Source of the DNA: Pseudarthrobacter sp.
Lineage (GTDB): Bacteria > Actinomycetota > Actinomycetes > Actinomycetales > Micrococcaceae
Length of the DNA stretch: 15,142 nt
Assembly: GCA_013362385.1 (NCBI GenBank)
Contig: JABFWC010000224.1
Location: 1-15,142, forward strand
Reading direction: 5' to 3'
The translations under genes and the position numbers were made by a program. A model generated the notes under the pieces. It was not told the DNA's origin, searched no databases, and was given only the letters and a program-made list of their open reading frames with translations. Below, one piece after another: positions 5,239 to 12,593 of this stretch (within the stretch, counting starts at the first letter, position 1; every line of letters starts with the position of its first letter).

Positions 5239-6621
5239 TTGTCAATCGCGCATCTGGACCCTGTTGAGGCAACCCGCGGATCAGACGCCAGCCGGAAACC
5301 GCCACAGGACATCGCCGCCGAGCAATCCGTGCTCGGTGGCATGATGCTCTCCAAGGACGCCATCGCCGACGTCGTGGAGATCCTCCGTGGGCAGGACTTT
5401 TACCGGCCGGCCCACGAAACCATCTATGAAGCGATCATTGACCTCTACGGACGCGGCGAGCCCGCCGATGCCGTTACAGTCTCAGATGAGCTGACCAAGC
5501 GTGCGGAAATCAACCGGATCGGCGGCCCCGCCTACCTGCACGAACTGATCCAGACGGTCCCCACCGCGGCCAATGCCGGCTACTACGCAGAGATTGTTGC
5601 AGAGCGGGCTGTCCTGAGGCGCCTCGTGAACGCCGGGACCAAGATCGTCCAGCTCGGCTACGGCTCCGACGGCGAAGTGGAGGACCTGGTCAACCAGGCC
5701 CAGGCCGAGGTGTACGCCGTTGCCGAGCGCCGTACCGCGGAGGACTATGTGGTGCTCAAGGACGTCATGGAGTCCACGGTGGACGAAATCGAGGCGTCGG
5801 GCCACCGCGGCGAAGGCATGACCGGCGTCCCCACCGGATTCTACGAGCTGGACGAACTCACCCATGGCCTGCACCCCGGCCAGATGATTGTCATCGCCGC
5901 CCGACCCGCGGTGGGTAAGTCCACCTTCGCCCTGGACTTTGCCCGCTCAGCCGCCATCAAGAACAACCTTTCCACGGTGATGTTCTCGCTGGAAATGGGC
6001 CGGAATGAGATCGCTATGCGACTCCTATCCGCCGAAGCAACCATCGGCCTGCAGGACCTGCGCAAGGGAACGATCAAGGACGAGCAGTGGTCCAAGATCG
6101 CCACCACCATGGGCCGGATGAACGATGCCCCGCTGTTCATCGACGACAGCCCGAACATGTCGCTCATGGAAATCAGGGCCAAGTGCCGGCGCCTGAAGCA
6201 GCAGCACGACCTCAAGCTGGTCATCCTCGACTACCTGCAGCTGATGAGCTCGGGCAAGAAGGTGGAGTCCCGCCAGCAGGAAGTCTCCGAATTCTCCCGT
6301 GCCCTCAAGCTCCTGGCCAAGGAACTCCAGGTGCCGGTGATCGCGCTTTCGCAGTTGAACCGTGGTTCGGAGCAGCGGTCTGACAAGCGGCCCATGGTGT
6401 CCGACCTCCGTGAATCAGGCTCCATCGAGCAGGACGCAGACATGGTGATCCTGCTGCACCGTGAGGACGTTTACGACAAGGAATCCCCCAGGGCCGGCGA
6501 AGCCGACATCCTCGTGGCCAAGCACCGTAACGGCCCCACCAAGGACATCGTGGTGGCGTTCCAGGGCCACTACTCCCGCTTCGCCAACATGGCAGGCGAC
6601 GCCGGCGGTGGCGGCTTCTAG
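5239..6621 (+). CDS. dnaB: Replicative DNA helicase DnaB
   Basis: DnaB is the hexameric 5'-3' helicase that opens the fork and contacts primase. I place the start at TTG 5239 (LSIAHLDPVEATRG), with GGAGGA at 5225-5230 and 8 nt spacing, giving 460 residues. The frame is open to ATG 5122, but those 39 extra residues are low-complexity and lack a good ribosome site. The N-terminal DnaB domain spans about 18-125 (PPQDIAAEQSVLGGMMLSKD). The RecA-like motor follows: Walker A ARPAVGKST (221-229), SLEMG with the catalytic glutamate (250-254), Walker B LVILDYLQL (327-335), SQLNRGSEQR (371-380) and DLRESGSIEQDAD (389-401). There is no intein. It follows the DnaA-box region and is convergent with the thioesterase gene, sharing CTAG. 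Confidence 0.95.
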   Translation: MSIAHLDPVEATRGSDASRKPPQDIAAEQSVLGGMMLSKDAIADVVEILRGQDFYRPAHETIYEAIIDLYGRGEPADAVTVSDELTKRAEINRIGGPAYLHELIQTVPTAANAGYYAEIVAERAVLRRLVNAGTKIVQLGYGSDGEVEDLVNQAQAEVYAVAERRTAEDYVVLKDVMESTVDEIEASGHRGEGMTGVPTGFYELDELTHGLHPGQMIVIAARPAVGKSTFALDFARSAAIKNNLSTVMFSLEMGRNEIAMRLLSAEATIGLQDLRKGTIKDEQWSKIATTMGRMNDAPLFIDDSPNMSLMEIRAKCRRLKQQHDLKLVILDYLQLMSSGKKVESRQQEVSEFSRALKLLAKELQVPVIALSQLNRGSEQRSDKRPMVSDLRESGSIEQDADMVILLHREDVYDKESPRAGEADILVAKHRNGPTKDIVVAFQGHYSRFANMAGDAGGGGF

Positions 6622-7634
6622 GCGCCGCCGTCCGCCGGGGCGCCGTCCGCCGGGCTGCCGGCAGCCGCGGCCGCCAGCAGGTGGTTCGGCAGGCGGTTGC
6701 CCGGCGCCGTGCCCCTGATCTCCAGGAGTTCACGGGCGTGGGCGTGCAGCCGCTTGTCTTCTGCGCTGACCGGCACCCAGGCGGGAACCGGCACCGAGGT
6801 TCCTTCCTCGTCGCGTGCCACCATGACCGTCAGGCAGTAGGTGGTCAGGTTCAGTTCACGGCCCTTCGGGTCGCCGGAGCGGACATGTACGGCGATATGC
6901 ATACCTTTTGTGCCGGTGTAGACGAGTCGCGCCTCCACCTCCACCACGTGCCCGATCAACAGCGGCCGGTAAAAGCGGACGCCTCCGGAAAACACGGCGA
7001 CGGTGTCCCTGCCGCAATAACGTGAGGCGCACACGTACGCGGCTTCATCGATCCACTTCATCACGATTCCGCCGTGGACCTTCCCGCCCCAGTTGACGTC
7101 CGTGGGGGCGGCCATGAACCGCAGCGTTACGCGTTCCGCCGTCCCGGCATCCGTGTATTCCTGCCGGTTCATGGCTTCCACGATCTGCTCCCGTACTTTG
7201 ATCCGGGCCAGAGCGTGGTCGCGCCGCTCGATTTCGGCGGGGGTGACAGGTTCGAATTGGGGCACGGGGACGGGCTTGCCGTCCTCGCCCACGGCAACGA
7301 AGATCACCATGCACTGGCTCCGCATCGTGGCCGGGCCGCCCTTGGGGTCCCCGGAGGACACCACCGTGTGGATGTGCATCGAGGAACGGCCGGTGTAAAC
7401 GATGGTGGCTTCCACCTCCACCATGTCGCCGCTGTTCACGGGGTCGGCGAAGTGGATGTTGCCCACGTAGGCGGTGACGCAGTACGACTTGGCCCATCCG
7501 ACCGCGGCGGCATAGGCCGCTTTGTCCACCCACTCCAGCACGGTTCCGGCATCGACGGAGCCGCTGTGTCCCACGTCGGTGGGGGCGGCCAGGAAGCGCA
7601 GGGTTACGGAGTTGGGGCGCCCGGTCTCAGTCAT
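6618..7634 (-). CDS. Acyl-CoA thioesterase with two hotdog domains
   Basis: Such enzymes hydrolyse acyl-CoA to free acid and CoA. The 338-residue protein has two homologous halves, about 10-125 and 168-285. Each opens with VTLRF(L/M)AAPTDV, contains W(V/I)D(K/E)AAY, and then VEVEA-(T/R)-(I/L)VYTG and SGDPKG. The second half keeps the HGGIVMKWIDEAA active-site helix (188-199); the first has DAGTVLEWVDKAA (28-40), so HGG is lost there. This resembles the cytosolic double-hotdog (ACOT7/YciA-like) thioesterases, in which two half-sites form one active site. ATG at 7634 lacks a Shine-Dalgarno but has TATGAT 6 nt upstream, supporting it over a TTG at 7682. The tail ends in a PADGA/PADGG repeat. It likely acts in the cytoplasm; chain-length preference is unknown. 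Confidence 0.88.
   Translation of the reverse strand: MTETGRPNSVTLRFLAAPTDVGHSGSVDAGTVLEWVDKAAYAAAVGWAKSYCVTAYVGNIHFADPVNSGDMVEVEATIVYTGRSSMHIHTVVSSGDPKGGPATMRSQCMVIFVAVGEDGKPVPVPQFEPVTPAEIERRDHALARIKVREQIVEAMNRQEYTDAGTAERVTLRFMAAPTDVNWGGKVHGGIVMKWIDEAAYVCASRYCGRDTVAVFSGGVRFYRPLLIGHVVEVEARLVYTGTKGMHIAVHVRSGDPKGRELNLTTYCLTVMVARDEEGTSVPVPAWVPVSAEDKRLHAHARELLEIRGTAPGNRLPNHLLAAAAAGSPADGAPADGGA
6627..6654. repeat. Two copies of a 13-base direct repeat at the thioesterase C-terminus
   Basis: GCCGTCCGCCGGG occurs at 6627-6639 and 6642-6654, a 15-base period in frame with the thioesterase gene, encoding the repeated PADG tail. It probably arose by slippage. Confidence 0.5.
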
Positions 7635-7640
7635 GCTGCG

Positions 7641-7646
7641 ATCATA
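7641..7646 (-). promoter_or_regulatory. Candidate -10 box for the thioesterase gene (leaderless)
   Basis: TATGAT on the minus strand, close to the TATAAT consensus, ends 6 nt before the ATG at 7634. The transcript would start at the start codon. Confidence 0.5.
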
Positions 7647-7722
7647 CTGACGGCTACGGTTACCTGCCGGTTCGGGCTGCAATACAACGGCAGGATGTGA
7701 GGTTTAGCGCTTAAAGTCCGAC

Positions 7723-7753
7723 GGCGGCCGGGCACCATGGGTGCCGGGCCGCC
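7723..7753 (-). terminator. GC-rich hairpin after the DoxX gene
   Basis: Bases 7723-7736 and 7740-7753 form a 14-bp stem with one mismatch (7730/7746) and a 3-base loop. It lies 40 bases beyond the DoxX stop in the direction of transcription. The T run after it is poor, so termination may be weak or factor-aided. Confidence 0.5.
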
Positions 7754-7793
7754 GGGTGCGGGTTGGGCCCACGCCGGCAGGGTGCCGGTGGGG

Positions 7794-8228
7794 CTAGGCG
7801 AGGATCGCCAGGCGGGAGTTGGGGCGGCCGAACAGGGCACGGTCCACCGAGATCCGGCCCGGGCCTGTCAGGGCCAGGGCGAAGGCTGCGGCGGCCAGCA
7901 GGAGGACCAGTTCGTAACCGCCGTCGGCGGCGAAGACACCGGCCGGGGCGTGCACCAGGAAGAGGGCGCCAAGCATATCGAGGACCAGGAGTGCGGCAAC
8001 CACGCGGGTGAGGATCCCCAGGATCAGTGCCACGCCGCCGGCCAGTTCCAGGACGGCAACGGCCGGTGCCACGGCGTCGGCGGCCGGAACGCCCATCTTG
8101 GCGAAGGAGGCCTGCGTGCCGGCGATGGTCCATTCGTTGAACTTCTGCCACCCGTGGGCTGCGAAAAGGAAGCCCAGGACGACGCGGAGGACGGTAAGCG
8201 CTGTGGTGGTAAGTCGTGACTGGTTCAT
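7794..8228 (-). CDS. DoxX family membrane protein
   Basis: The 144-residue protein has four hydrophobic segments (about 9-29, 51-72, 74-95 and 104-122) and the DoxX family's HGWQKF motif at 25-30 after the first helix. It sits in the cytoplasmic membrane. DoxX-type proteins are linked to thiol and oxidative-stress handling or to quinone-dependent enzymes, but the biochemical role of this one is not known. The start ATG at 8228 has GGGAGGG 7 nt upstream; the frame extends to 8264 without a better start. A 32-bp dyad (8243-8274) lies just upstream of the ribosome site, which suggests tight repression. A hairpin at 7723-7753 may end the transcript. Confidence 0.88.
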   Translation of the reverse strand: MNQSRLTTTALTVLRVVLGFLFAAHGWQKFNEWTIAGTQASFAKMGVPAADAVAPAVAVLELAGGVALILGILTRVVAALLVLDMLGALFLVHAPAGVFAADGGYELVLLLAAAAFALALTGPGRISVDRALFGRPNSRLAILA

Positions 8229-8242
8229 GAAACAACCCTCCC

Positions 8243-8274
8243 GCAGATTTGGTTGAAGTGTCAACTATATCTGC
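8243..8274. promoter_or_regulatory. 32-bp nested palindrome, likely operator of the DoxX gene
   Basis: GCAGAT (8243-8248) is mirrored by ATCTGC (8269-8274), and GTTGA (8252-8256) by TCAAC (8261-8265). Both pairs share the same centre (8258.5). Twelve of 14 positions in each arm are complementary, around AGTG. Read on the minus strand, TATAGT inside it could be a -10 box for the DoxX gene. The TTGA-N4-TCAA core is in the style of MarR-family sites; the binding protein is unknown. The divergent MATE gene starts 82 bases away. Confidence 0.55.
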
Positions 8275-8344
8275 TGTGGGGTTCGTCATGTTGCCGTGGG
8301 CCCCTGGCAGACGGGCGCAACGGGATATCGCGGGCAGCCGCCGA

Positions 8345-8350
8345 TAAGCT
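8345..8350 (+). promoter_or_regulatory. Candidate -10 box for the MATE gene (leaderless)
   Basis: TAAGCT ends exactly 6 nt before the GTG start at 8357, and no Shine-Dalgarno is present. No clear -35 box. Confidence 0.4.
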
Positions 8351-8356
8351 GGCTTC

Positions 8357-9709
8357 GTGCCCCAACTCCCGACTCCTGCCGCCGCGCCCGCGACCAGCGG
8401 GCATGCCCGGGAGATCCTCCGTCTCGCCGTCCCGGCGTTTGGCGCCCTGGTGGCCGAGCCCCTCTTCCTCCTGGCCGACTCCGCCATCGTGGGCCATCTT
8501 GGCGTAGCGCAGCTCGCGGGCGTGGGACTTGCCTCGGCTGTGCTGCAGACCGTCGTCGGACTCATGGTCTTCCTCGCCTACTCCACAACTCCCGCCGTCG
8601 CCCGCGCGATCGGCGAGGGGCAGTTGGGGAAGGCCCTGGCCGCGGGCCGGGACGGCGTCTGGCTGGCACTGCTGCTGGGCGTGTTCCTGGCGGCGGCGGG
8701 ATTCCTTGCCGCGGAACCGCTGGTCGGCCTGATGGGCGCCGAGGGCAGTGTGCGCGTGTTTGCGGTGGAATACTTCCGGTGGTCCATGCCGGGGCTGGTG
8801 GCCATGCTGCTCATCTTCGCCGGCACCGGGGTGCTGCGTGGCCTGCAGGACACACGGACTCCCCTGGTGGTGGCCACGGCGGGCTTTGGCGTCAACATCC
8901 TTCTGAACTTCTGGCTTGTCTACGGCCTTGGCTGGTCGGTTGCCGGCTCAGCTGCGGGTACCAGCCTTGCGCAGTGGGCCATGGCCGCCGTCTACGTGCT
9001 GATGGTGCGCCGCAATGCGGTACGGCACAACGTTAGCCTGCTGCCAGACTGGGGCGGCATCCGGAGCATGACCCGCGTCGGCTCCTGGCTGATGCTCCGC
9101 ACCCTCAGCCTGCGCGCAGCAATCCTGGCCACGGTGCTGGTGGCGACGGCCCAGGGTGAGGTCAACCTCGCCGCCCACCAGCTGGCGATGACCATCTTTT
9201 CCTTCCTTGCCTTCGCGCTTGATGCCCTGGCCATCGCGGCGCAGGCCTTGATTGGGAAGGAGCTCGGAGCGTCACATGCCGCCAGGGCGAGGCTGCTGAC
9301 CAGGACCATGGTCCGTTGGGGTGCGGGGTTCGGCGTACTGACCGGGCTGCTGCTTGCGGTGGCGGCTCCCTTTGCCGGCGCCCTTTTCACTCCGGATGCG
9401 CAGGTGCAGGGGGTGCTTGCCGTGGCGCTCTGGGTGCTGGCGGCCGGGCAGCCTGTGGCGGGATACGTCTTTGTCCTGGACGGCGTACTGATCGGTGCCG
9501 GCGATGCCCGGTACCTGGCCCTCGCGGGACTGGCCAACCTTGCGATTTATGCCCCGCTGCTCACAGCTGTGGCGGTATCCGGAAGCGCCGGCGCCGCGGG
9601 TCTCGGTTGGCTCTGGGTGGCCTTCGGGATCGGGTACATGGCCGCGCGCGCCCTCACCCTTGGCCTGCGCTCCCGCTCGGACCGGTGGATGGTGCTGGGG
9701 TCGGCCTGA
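8357..9709 (+). CDS. MATE family efflux transporter, DinF-like
   Basis: The 450-residue protein is strongly hydrophobic, with about 12 membrane segments in two six-helix halves, the normal MATE size. MATE proteins export organic compounds in exchange for Na+ or H+. The opening EILRLAVPAFGALVAEPLFL, followed by LADSAIVGHLGVAQLAGVGLA (about 40-60), is the DinF-subgroup signature, and GTGVLRGLQDTRTPL (about 155-169) is the conserved loop before the seventh helix region. The cargo cannot be predicted. The GTG at 8357 lacks a Shine-Dalgarno but is 6 nt after TAAGCT, so I infer a leaderless mRNA. It is divergent from the DoxX gene and 52 nt before the DUF308-like gene, which seems to have its own promoter. 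Confidence 0.9.
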   Translation: MPQLPTPAAAPATSGHAREILRLAVPAFGALVAEPLFLLADSAIVGHLGVAQLAGVGLASAVLQTVVGLMVFLAYSTTPAVARAIGEGQLGKALAAGRDGVWLALLLGVFLAAAGFLAAEPLVGLMGAEGSVRVFAVEYFRWSMPGLVAMLLIFAGTGVLRGLQDTRTPLVVATAGFGVNILLNFWLVYGLGWSVAGSAAGTSLAQWAMAAVYVLMVRRNAVRHNVSLLPDWGGIRSMTRVGSWLMLRTLSLRAAILATVLVATAQGEVNLAAHQLAMTIFSFLAFALDALAIAAQALIGKELGASHAARARLLTRTMVRWGAGFGVLTGLLLAVAAPFAGALFTPDAQVQGVLAVALWVLAAGQPVAGYVFVLDGVLIGAGDARYLALAGLANLAIYAPLLTAVAVSGSAGAAGLGWLWVAFGIGYMAARALTLGLRSRSDRWMVLGSA

Positions 9710-9726
9710 AACTCCGCAGTCCCCGG

Positions 9727-9755
9727 TTCGACCTTCGAGCCGCCGCCACTAAACT
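9727..9755 (+). promoter_or_regulatory. Candidate promoter of the DUF308-like gene (leaderless)
   Basis: TAAACT (9750-9755) ends 6 nt before the GTG at 9762. TTCGAC (9727-9732) lies 17 nt upstream as a weak -35 box. There is no Shine-Dalgarno. Confidence 0.4.
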
Positions 9756-9761
9756 GGACCG

Positions 9762-10352
9762 GTGACGCAACCATTGACACCGGCGGGCGCTGCTCCCGGA
9801 ACCGCCCACCGCACCGACCTATGGAAGCCGGTCCTGCTCCGTGCTGCCGCGGCCCTGGCTTTCGGCGCCGTCACTGTTTTCTGGACCTCGCCTTCCGTTG
9901 AGGTGATGGGCTGGGCGGGCGGCCTGTACCTGCTCGCCACCGGCGCACTGATCCTTCGCAGCATCCCCGCCGTGGGCCTGGGGCAGAAGTCCAGTGCGGG
10001 GAAGATGCTGTCCGCCGCGGGAGCCGTCCTGGCCGGGGCTGGGGTGGTAGTGGCGCTGCTGCACACCGACCTGCTGTTCGGCGTGATAACGGCCCTCGGC
10101 CTTGGTGTGGCCGGAGTTCTCGAGCTGGCATGCGGGCTGCGGTACAGGGGAGTTCATGCCCTGGCCCGCGACTGGATTGCCTCCGGGGTGGTGGGGATCG
10201 GAACGGCCGTGCTGCTGCCCTTCTTCATCAGCCTCGGCGCCCACGCCCTGCTCGGCGTGACCGGCGGCGGCGCCATCATTTCCGGCGTCCTGTGGGTGCT
10301 GGCCGGGTTGACGCTGCGGCACGATGCCCGGGCAACCGCCGGTAAGCCGTAA
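9762..10352 (+). CDS. DUF308/HdeD-like six-helix membrane protein
   Basis: The 196-residue protein has about six membrane helices (near 24-41, 49-66, 83-100, 104-124, 138-157 and 163-184) in repeated helix pairs, resembling DUF308/HdeD-type proteins. HdeD of enteric bacteria is linked to acid resistance, but no function is established for actinobacterial members. I recognise the pattern of helices rather than a diagnostic motif. The GTG at 9762 has no Shine-Dalgarno and probably heads a leaderless mRNA. The next gene, also for a small membrane protein, starts 104 nt after the stop and may be read from the same transcript. Confidence 0.65.
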   Translation: MTQPLTPAGAAPGTAHRTDLWKPVLLRAAAALAFGAVTVFWTSPSVEVMGWAGGLYLLATGALILRSIPAVGLGQKSSAGKMLSAAGAVLAGAGVVVALLHTDLLFGVITALGLGVAGVLELACGLRYRGVHALARDWIASGVVGIGTAVLLPFFISLGAHALLGVTGGGAIISGVLWVLAGLTLRHDARATAGKP

Positions 10353-10368
10353 ACTAGGAGTGGCGCCG

Positions 10369-10385
10369 TTCTACTTTCTGTAGAA
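10369..10385. other. Small inverted repeat between two membrane-protein genes
   Basis: TTCTAC (10369-10374) and GTAGAA (10380-10385) are exact inverted repeats around TTTCT. GGCGCC hexamers flank them at 10362-10367 and 10394-10399. There is no T run, so it is not a standard terminator; it may be an operator or an mRNA hairpin. Confidence 0.35.
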
Positions 10386-10455
10386 ATTTCCGGGGCGCCG
10401 CCCGCACATCCGCAACACCGGGCCGGCCGACGGCCGCCTGCAGGAAGGAACCACC

Positions 10456-10809
10456 GTGGCTGACCAGCATCCAGGAAAACCGCGCAAGCTGCGGACCTCG
10501 GTGAAGGGGCCGCTGATGTTTTCCGCGTTCTGGGCCGTCGTAGCCTTCGTTGCGGTCCTGATCTTCGCTTCGGGCGGAAGCGCCCGCGCCCCCCGCTTTG
10601 ACCTGGCTTTCACCGCTGCCGGAATCGCATTCATTGTCACCCTGGTGATCGCGGCGATGCTGTCGTTGAGCTATAAGGAAAACGCCGAACACCTCGGCAA
10701 GGGGTCCGGGGTGAACCTCAGCTCCAGCCGGAAGCCGACGCATGGTTTCGGCGGCCCGGGCAGCGGGAACGCCCCGGGTGAAGGGCCGGACGGCACCCCC
10801 GAACGGTAG
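10456..10809 (+). CDS. Small two-helix membrane protein of unknown function
   Basis: I do not recognise the family. The 117-residue protein has a basic N-terminal segment (MADQHPGKPRKLRTSVKG), two membrane helices (about 20-39 and 50-70) joined by a short loop, and a hydrophilic, glycine/proline-rich C-terminal tail from about 80 on. The positive N-terminus suggests both ends are in the cytoplasm. The GTG at 10456 is preceded by GGAAGGA at 10443-10449. It follows the DUF308-like gene in the same direction and ends 29 nt before the convergent CGNR gene, with no clear terminator between them. Codon use looks like that of the neighbours. Confidence 0.75.
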   Translation: MADQHPGKPRKLRTSVKGPLMFSAFWAVVAFVAVLIFASGGSARAPRFDLAFTAAGIAFIVTLVIAAMLSLSYKENAEHLGKGSGVNLSSSRKPTHGFGGPGSGNAPGEGPDGTPER

Positions 10810-10838
10810 GGCTTCCGGGGCCATCTCTGGCGCCGCTG

Positions 10839-11384
10839 CTACCCTGCAGCTGCCTGCCTTGCGCGGTAGGCAGCCACATGGGCCCGGTTGGCGCAGTTGC
10901 CGGTATCACAGTACCGCTTGGACCGGTTCCGGCTAAGGTCCAGCACCGCCGCGTCGCAGTCCTCCGAATCGCAGGTCCGCAGCCGGTCCATCTCCTTGCT
11001 GCGGATCACGTCAGCCAGCGCCATGGCCGCCTCGGTGCCCATCCGGTACGCCAGGGGTGCCTCGGGCGTGGTGGCGTGCAGGTGCCAGTCCCAGCCGTCG
11101 TGCTTCATGAGTTGGGGCAGCGCGCGGGCCTCCCGCAGTATCCGGTTCACGGTGCCCACGGCGGCGTCCTCTTCGGCCGTCCATAAGGCTGCCAGCACCG
11201 TCCGCAGTTGCCGGACACTTTCCAGTTCGGCCGCATCATGCGTCCGGCCGCCGCTGAAACCCTCGGCGGCCAGGAAGGCATCGAGATCGTCCACGGAGGC
11301 CAGGCCCTCCCTGCCGTTCGCCGCCGTGTTGACCAGGTTCACCACCGTACGCAGCGCCACCTCGGCGTCAGGGGCAAAGACCAT
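10839..11384 (-). CDS. CGNR zinc-finger transcriptional regulator (ABATE type)
   Basis: The 181-residue protein has the usual layout: an N-terminal ABATE-like helical domain (about 8-125) and a C-terminal CGNR zinc finger. The finger uses C138/C143 (RTCDSEDC) and C159/C164 (YCDTGNCANR); the family CGNR tetrapeptide reads CANR here. The finger is thought to bind DNA and the N-terminal domain a ligand; known members are presumed transcription regulators. ATG at 11384 is preceded by AAGGAG. It is divergent from an EamA transporter gene, 71 nt apart, and the -35 box of that gene abuts its start codon. The likely job is control of the transporter, its own gene, or both. Confidence 0.9.
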   Translation of the reverse strand: MVFAPDAEVALRTVVNLVNTAANGREGLASVDDLDAFLAAEGFSGGRTHDAAELESVRQLRTVLAALWTAEEDAAVGTVNRILREARALPQLMKHDGWDWHLHATTPEAPLAYRMGTEAAMALADVIRSKEMDRLRTCDSEDCDAAVLDLSRNRSKRYCDTGNCANRAHVAAYRARQAAAG

Positions 11385-11385
11385 G

Positions 11386-11446
11386 TTGACTCCTTACAGG
11401 GCCGGGGCGTACTGTCATGACCACTACCCCACTTTACTCCTGACAG
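11386..11446 (+). promoter_or_regulatory. Promoter of the EamA gene with operator-like repeats
   Basis: TTGACT (11386-11391), 18 nt, TACTGT (11410-11415) forms a fair sigma-70 type promoter for the rightward gene. The palindrome GTCATGAC (11414-11421) overlaps the -10 box. CTGTCA (11412-11417) is mirrored by TGACAG (11441-11446). Either could be the site for the divergent CGNR regulator. Confidence 0.45.
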
Positions 11447-11455
11447 GAGGCAACG

Positions 11456-12493
11456 GTGCCTGCCGCCAACAGCCACACCCACATCCCCGCGTCCAAGGCG
11501 CCGCGCAGCCTCCCGGCATCCGGCCTGGGCACCGCCCTTTTTTCCTCGGCCGTCTTCGGCCTCTCCGGCTCCTTCGCCAAGGCCCTCCTGGAAACCGGCT
11601 GGTCCCCTGGCGCCGCCGTCACCGCCCGGCTCACGGGAGCGGCCCTGATCCTTGCTGTTCCCGCTGCCTTCGCCCTCCGGGGCCGCTGGCATCAACTGCG
11701 GAACAACTGTCTGACCATCGGGCTGTTCGGGATCATCGGCGTGGCCGCGTGCCAGCTGTTCTACTTCAACGCGGTGGCCCGGCTGTCCGTGGGTGTCGCG
11801 CTCCTACTGGAGTACCTGGCCCCGGTCATCATCGTGCTGTGGCTCTGGGCAGCCAGCCGCAAGCGCCCGCGGGCCTTAACGTTCGGCGGCACGCTGCTGT
11901 CCCTCGCCGGCCTGGTGCTGGTACTGGACCTGACGGGCGCGGTGAAGGTGGACCTGGTGGGGGTCCTCTGGGGCGTGGCGGCCGCTGTCTGCCTGGCCAT
12001 CTATTTTTTCATCACCGCCAAGGAGAACGACACCCTGCCGCCAATCGTCCTGGCATCCGGGGGCCTGATGGTGGGCGCCGCCGCCATGTGGCTTTCCGCC
12101 GCCACGGGCATGCTCCCCATGGCCTTCAGCACCGCGGACAGCAGGCTGGGCCCCTGGACCACGCCCTGGTGGGTCTCCCTGGCGGGACTGGTGGCGCTGG
12201 CCACCGTCCTGGCCTACGTCTCGGGCATCATGGCCGCCCGGGCCCTCGGTTCCAAGGTGGCATCCTTCGTCTCACTTACGGAAGTTCTCTTCGCCGTGCT
12301 GTGGGCGTGGCTTCTGCTCGGTGAACTGCCGCGGCCCATCCAGCTGCTGGGCGGCGTGCTCATCGTCGGCGGGGTCCTCCTGGTCAGGATCGACGAGTTG
12401 CGCGGCGCTGCTGCCGTGAGGGGCGGGGGTGCCGCGGCACCCACAGAGGCGTCCCCGCTGGAGCACGCGAACGACGTCGAGCCCGTCCCTTAG
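11456..12493 (+). CDS. EamA/RhaT family drug/metabolite transporter
   Basis: The 345-residue protein has about ten membrane helices arranged as two five-helix EamA repeats, the standard drug/metabolite transporter design. The first repeat includes FYFNAVARLSVGVALLLEYL and APVIIVLWLW (about 102-131); the second includes SKVASFVSLTEVLFAVLWAW and LLLGELP (about 266-292). The conserved glutamates in LLEYLAP and LTEVLFA are present. Such proteins often export amino acids or other small molecules; the substrate here is unknown. GTG at 11456 follows CAGGAGG at 11444-11450. The last 30 residues are a hydrophilic tail. It is divergent from the CGNR regulator gene and ends before the two-way terminator at 12535-12568. 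Confidence 0.92.
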   Translation: MPAANSHTHIPASKAPRSLPASGLGTALFSSAVFGLSGSFAKALLETGWSPGAAVTARLTGAALILAVPAAFALRGRWHQLRNNCLTIGLFGIIGVAACQLFYFNAVARLSVGVALLLEYLAPVIIVLWLWAASRKRPRALTFGGTLLSLAGLVLVLDLTGAVKVDLVGVLWGVAAAVCLAIYFFITAKENDTLPPIVLASGGLMVGAAAMWLSAATGMLPMAFSTADSRLGPWTTPWWVSLAGLVALATVLAYVSGIMAARALGSKVASFVSLTEVLFAVLWAWLLLGELPRPIQLLGGVLIVGGVLLVRIDELRGAAAVRGGGAAAPTEASPLEHANDVEPVP

Positions 12494-12534
12494 GCGCACC
12501 CGCCGGCCGGGCGGGGTGCAGGCGATTAAAAGCC

Positions 12535-12568
12535 AAAGGTCCGGGCATCCTACGGTGCCCGGACCTTT
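12535..12568. terminator. Bidirectional intrinsic terminator between convergent genes
   Basis: AAAGGTCCGGGCA (12535-12547) and TGCCCGGACCTTT (12556-12568) form an exact 13-bp stem around an 8-base loop. Rightward, the stem ends in TTT. Leftward, it is followed by TTTGGCTTTT. It can thus serve both the EamA gene and the leftward WXG100 gene. Confidence 0.9.
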
Positions 12569-12593
12569 CGGGCGGCTGCCTGCCGCCAAGGTG

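Noticed and set aside
7515..7535. TTGTCCACC in the thioesterase gene as a DnaA box
   Set aside because: It is a single one-mismatch site inside a coding region, without neighbours, as expected by chance.
10888..12324. Open frame of 478 codons on the plus strand
   Set aside because: It runs antisense to the CGNR gene and then out of frame through the EamA gene, both of which are clear; its translation is serine/arginine/proline-rich and resembles no protein.
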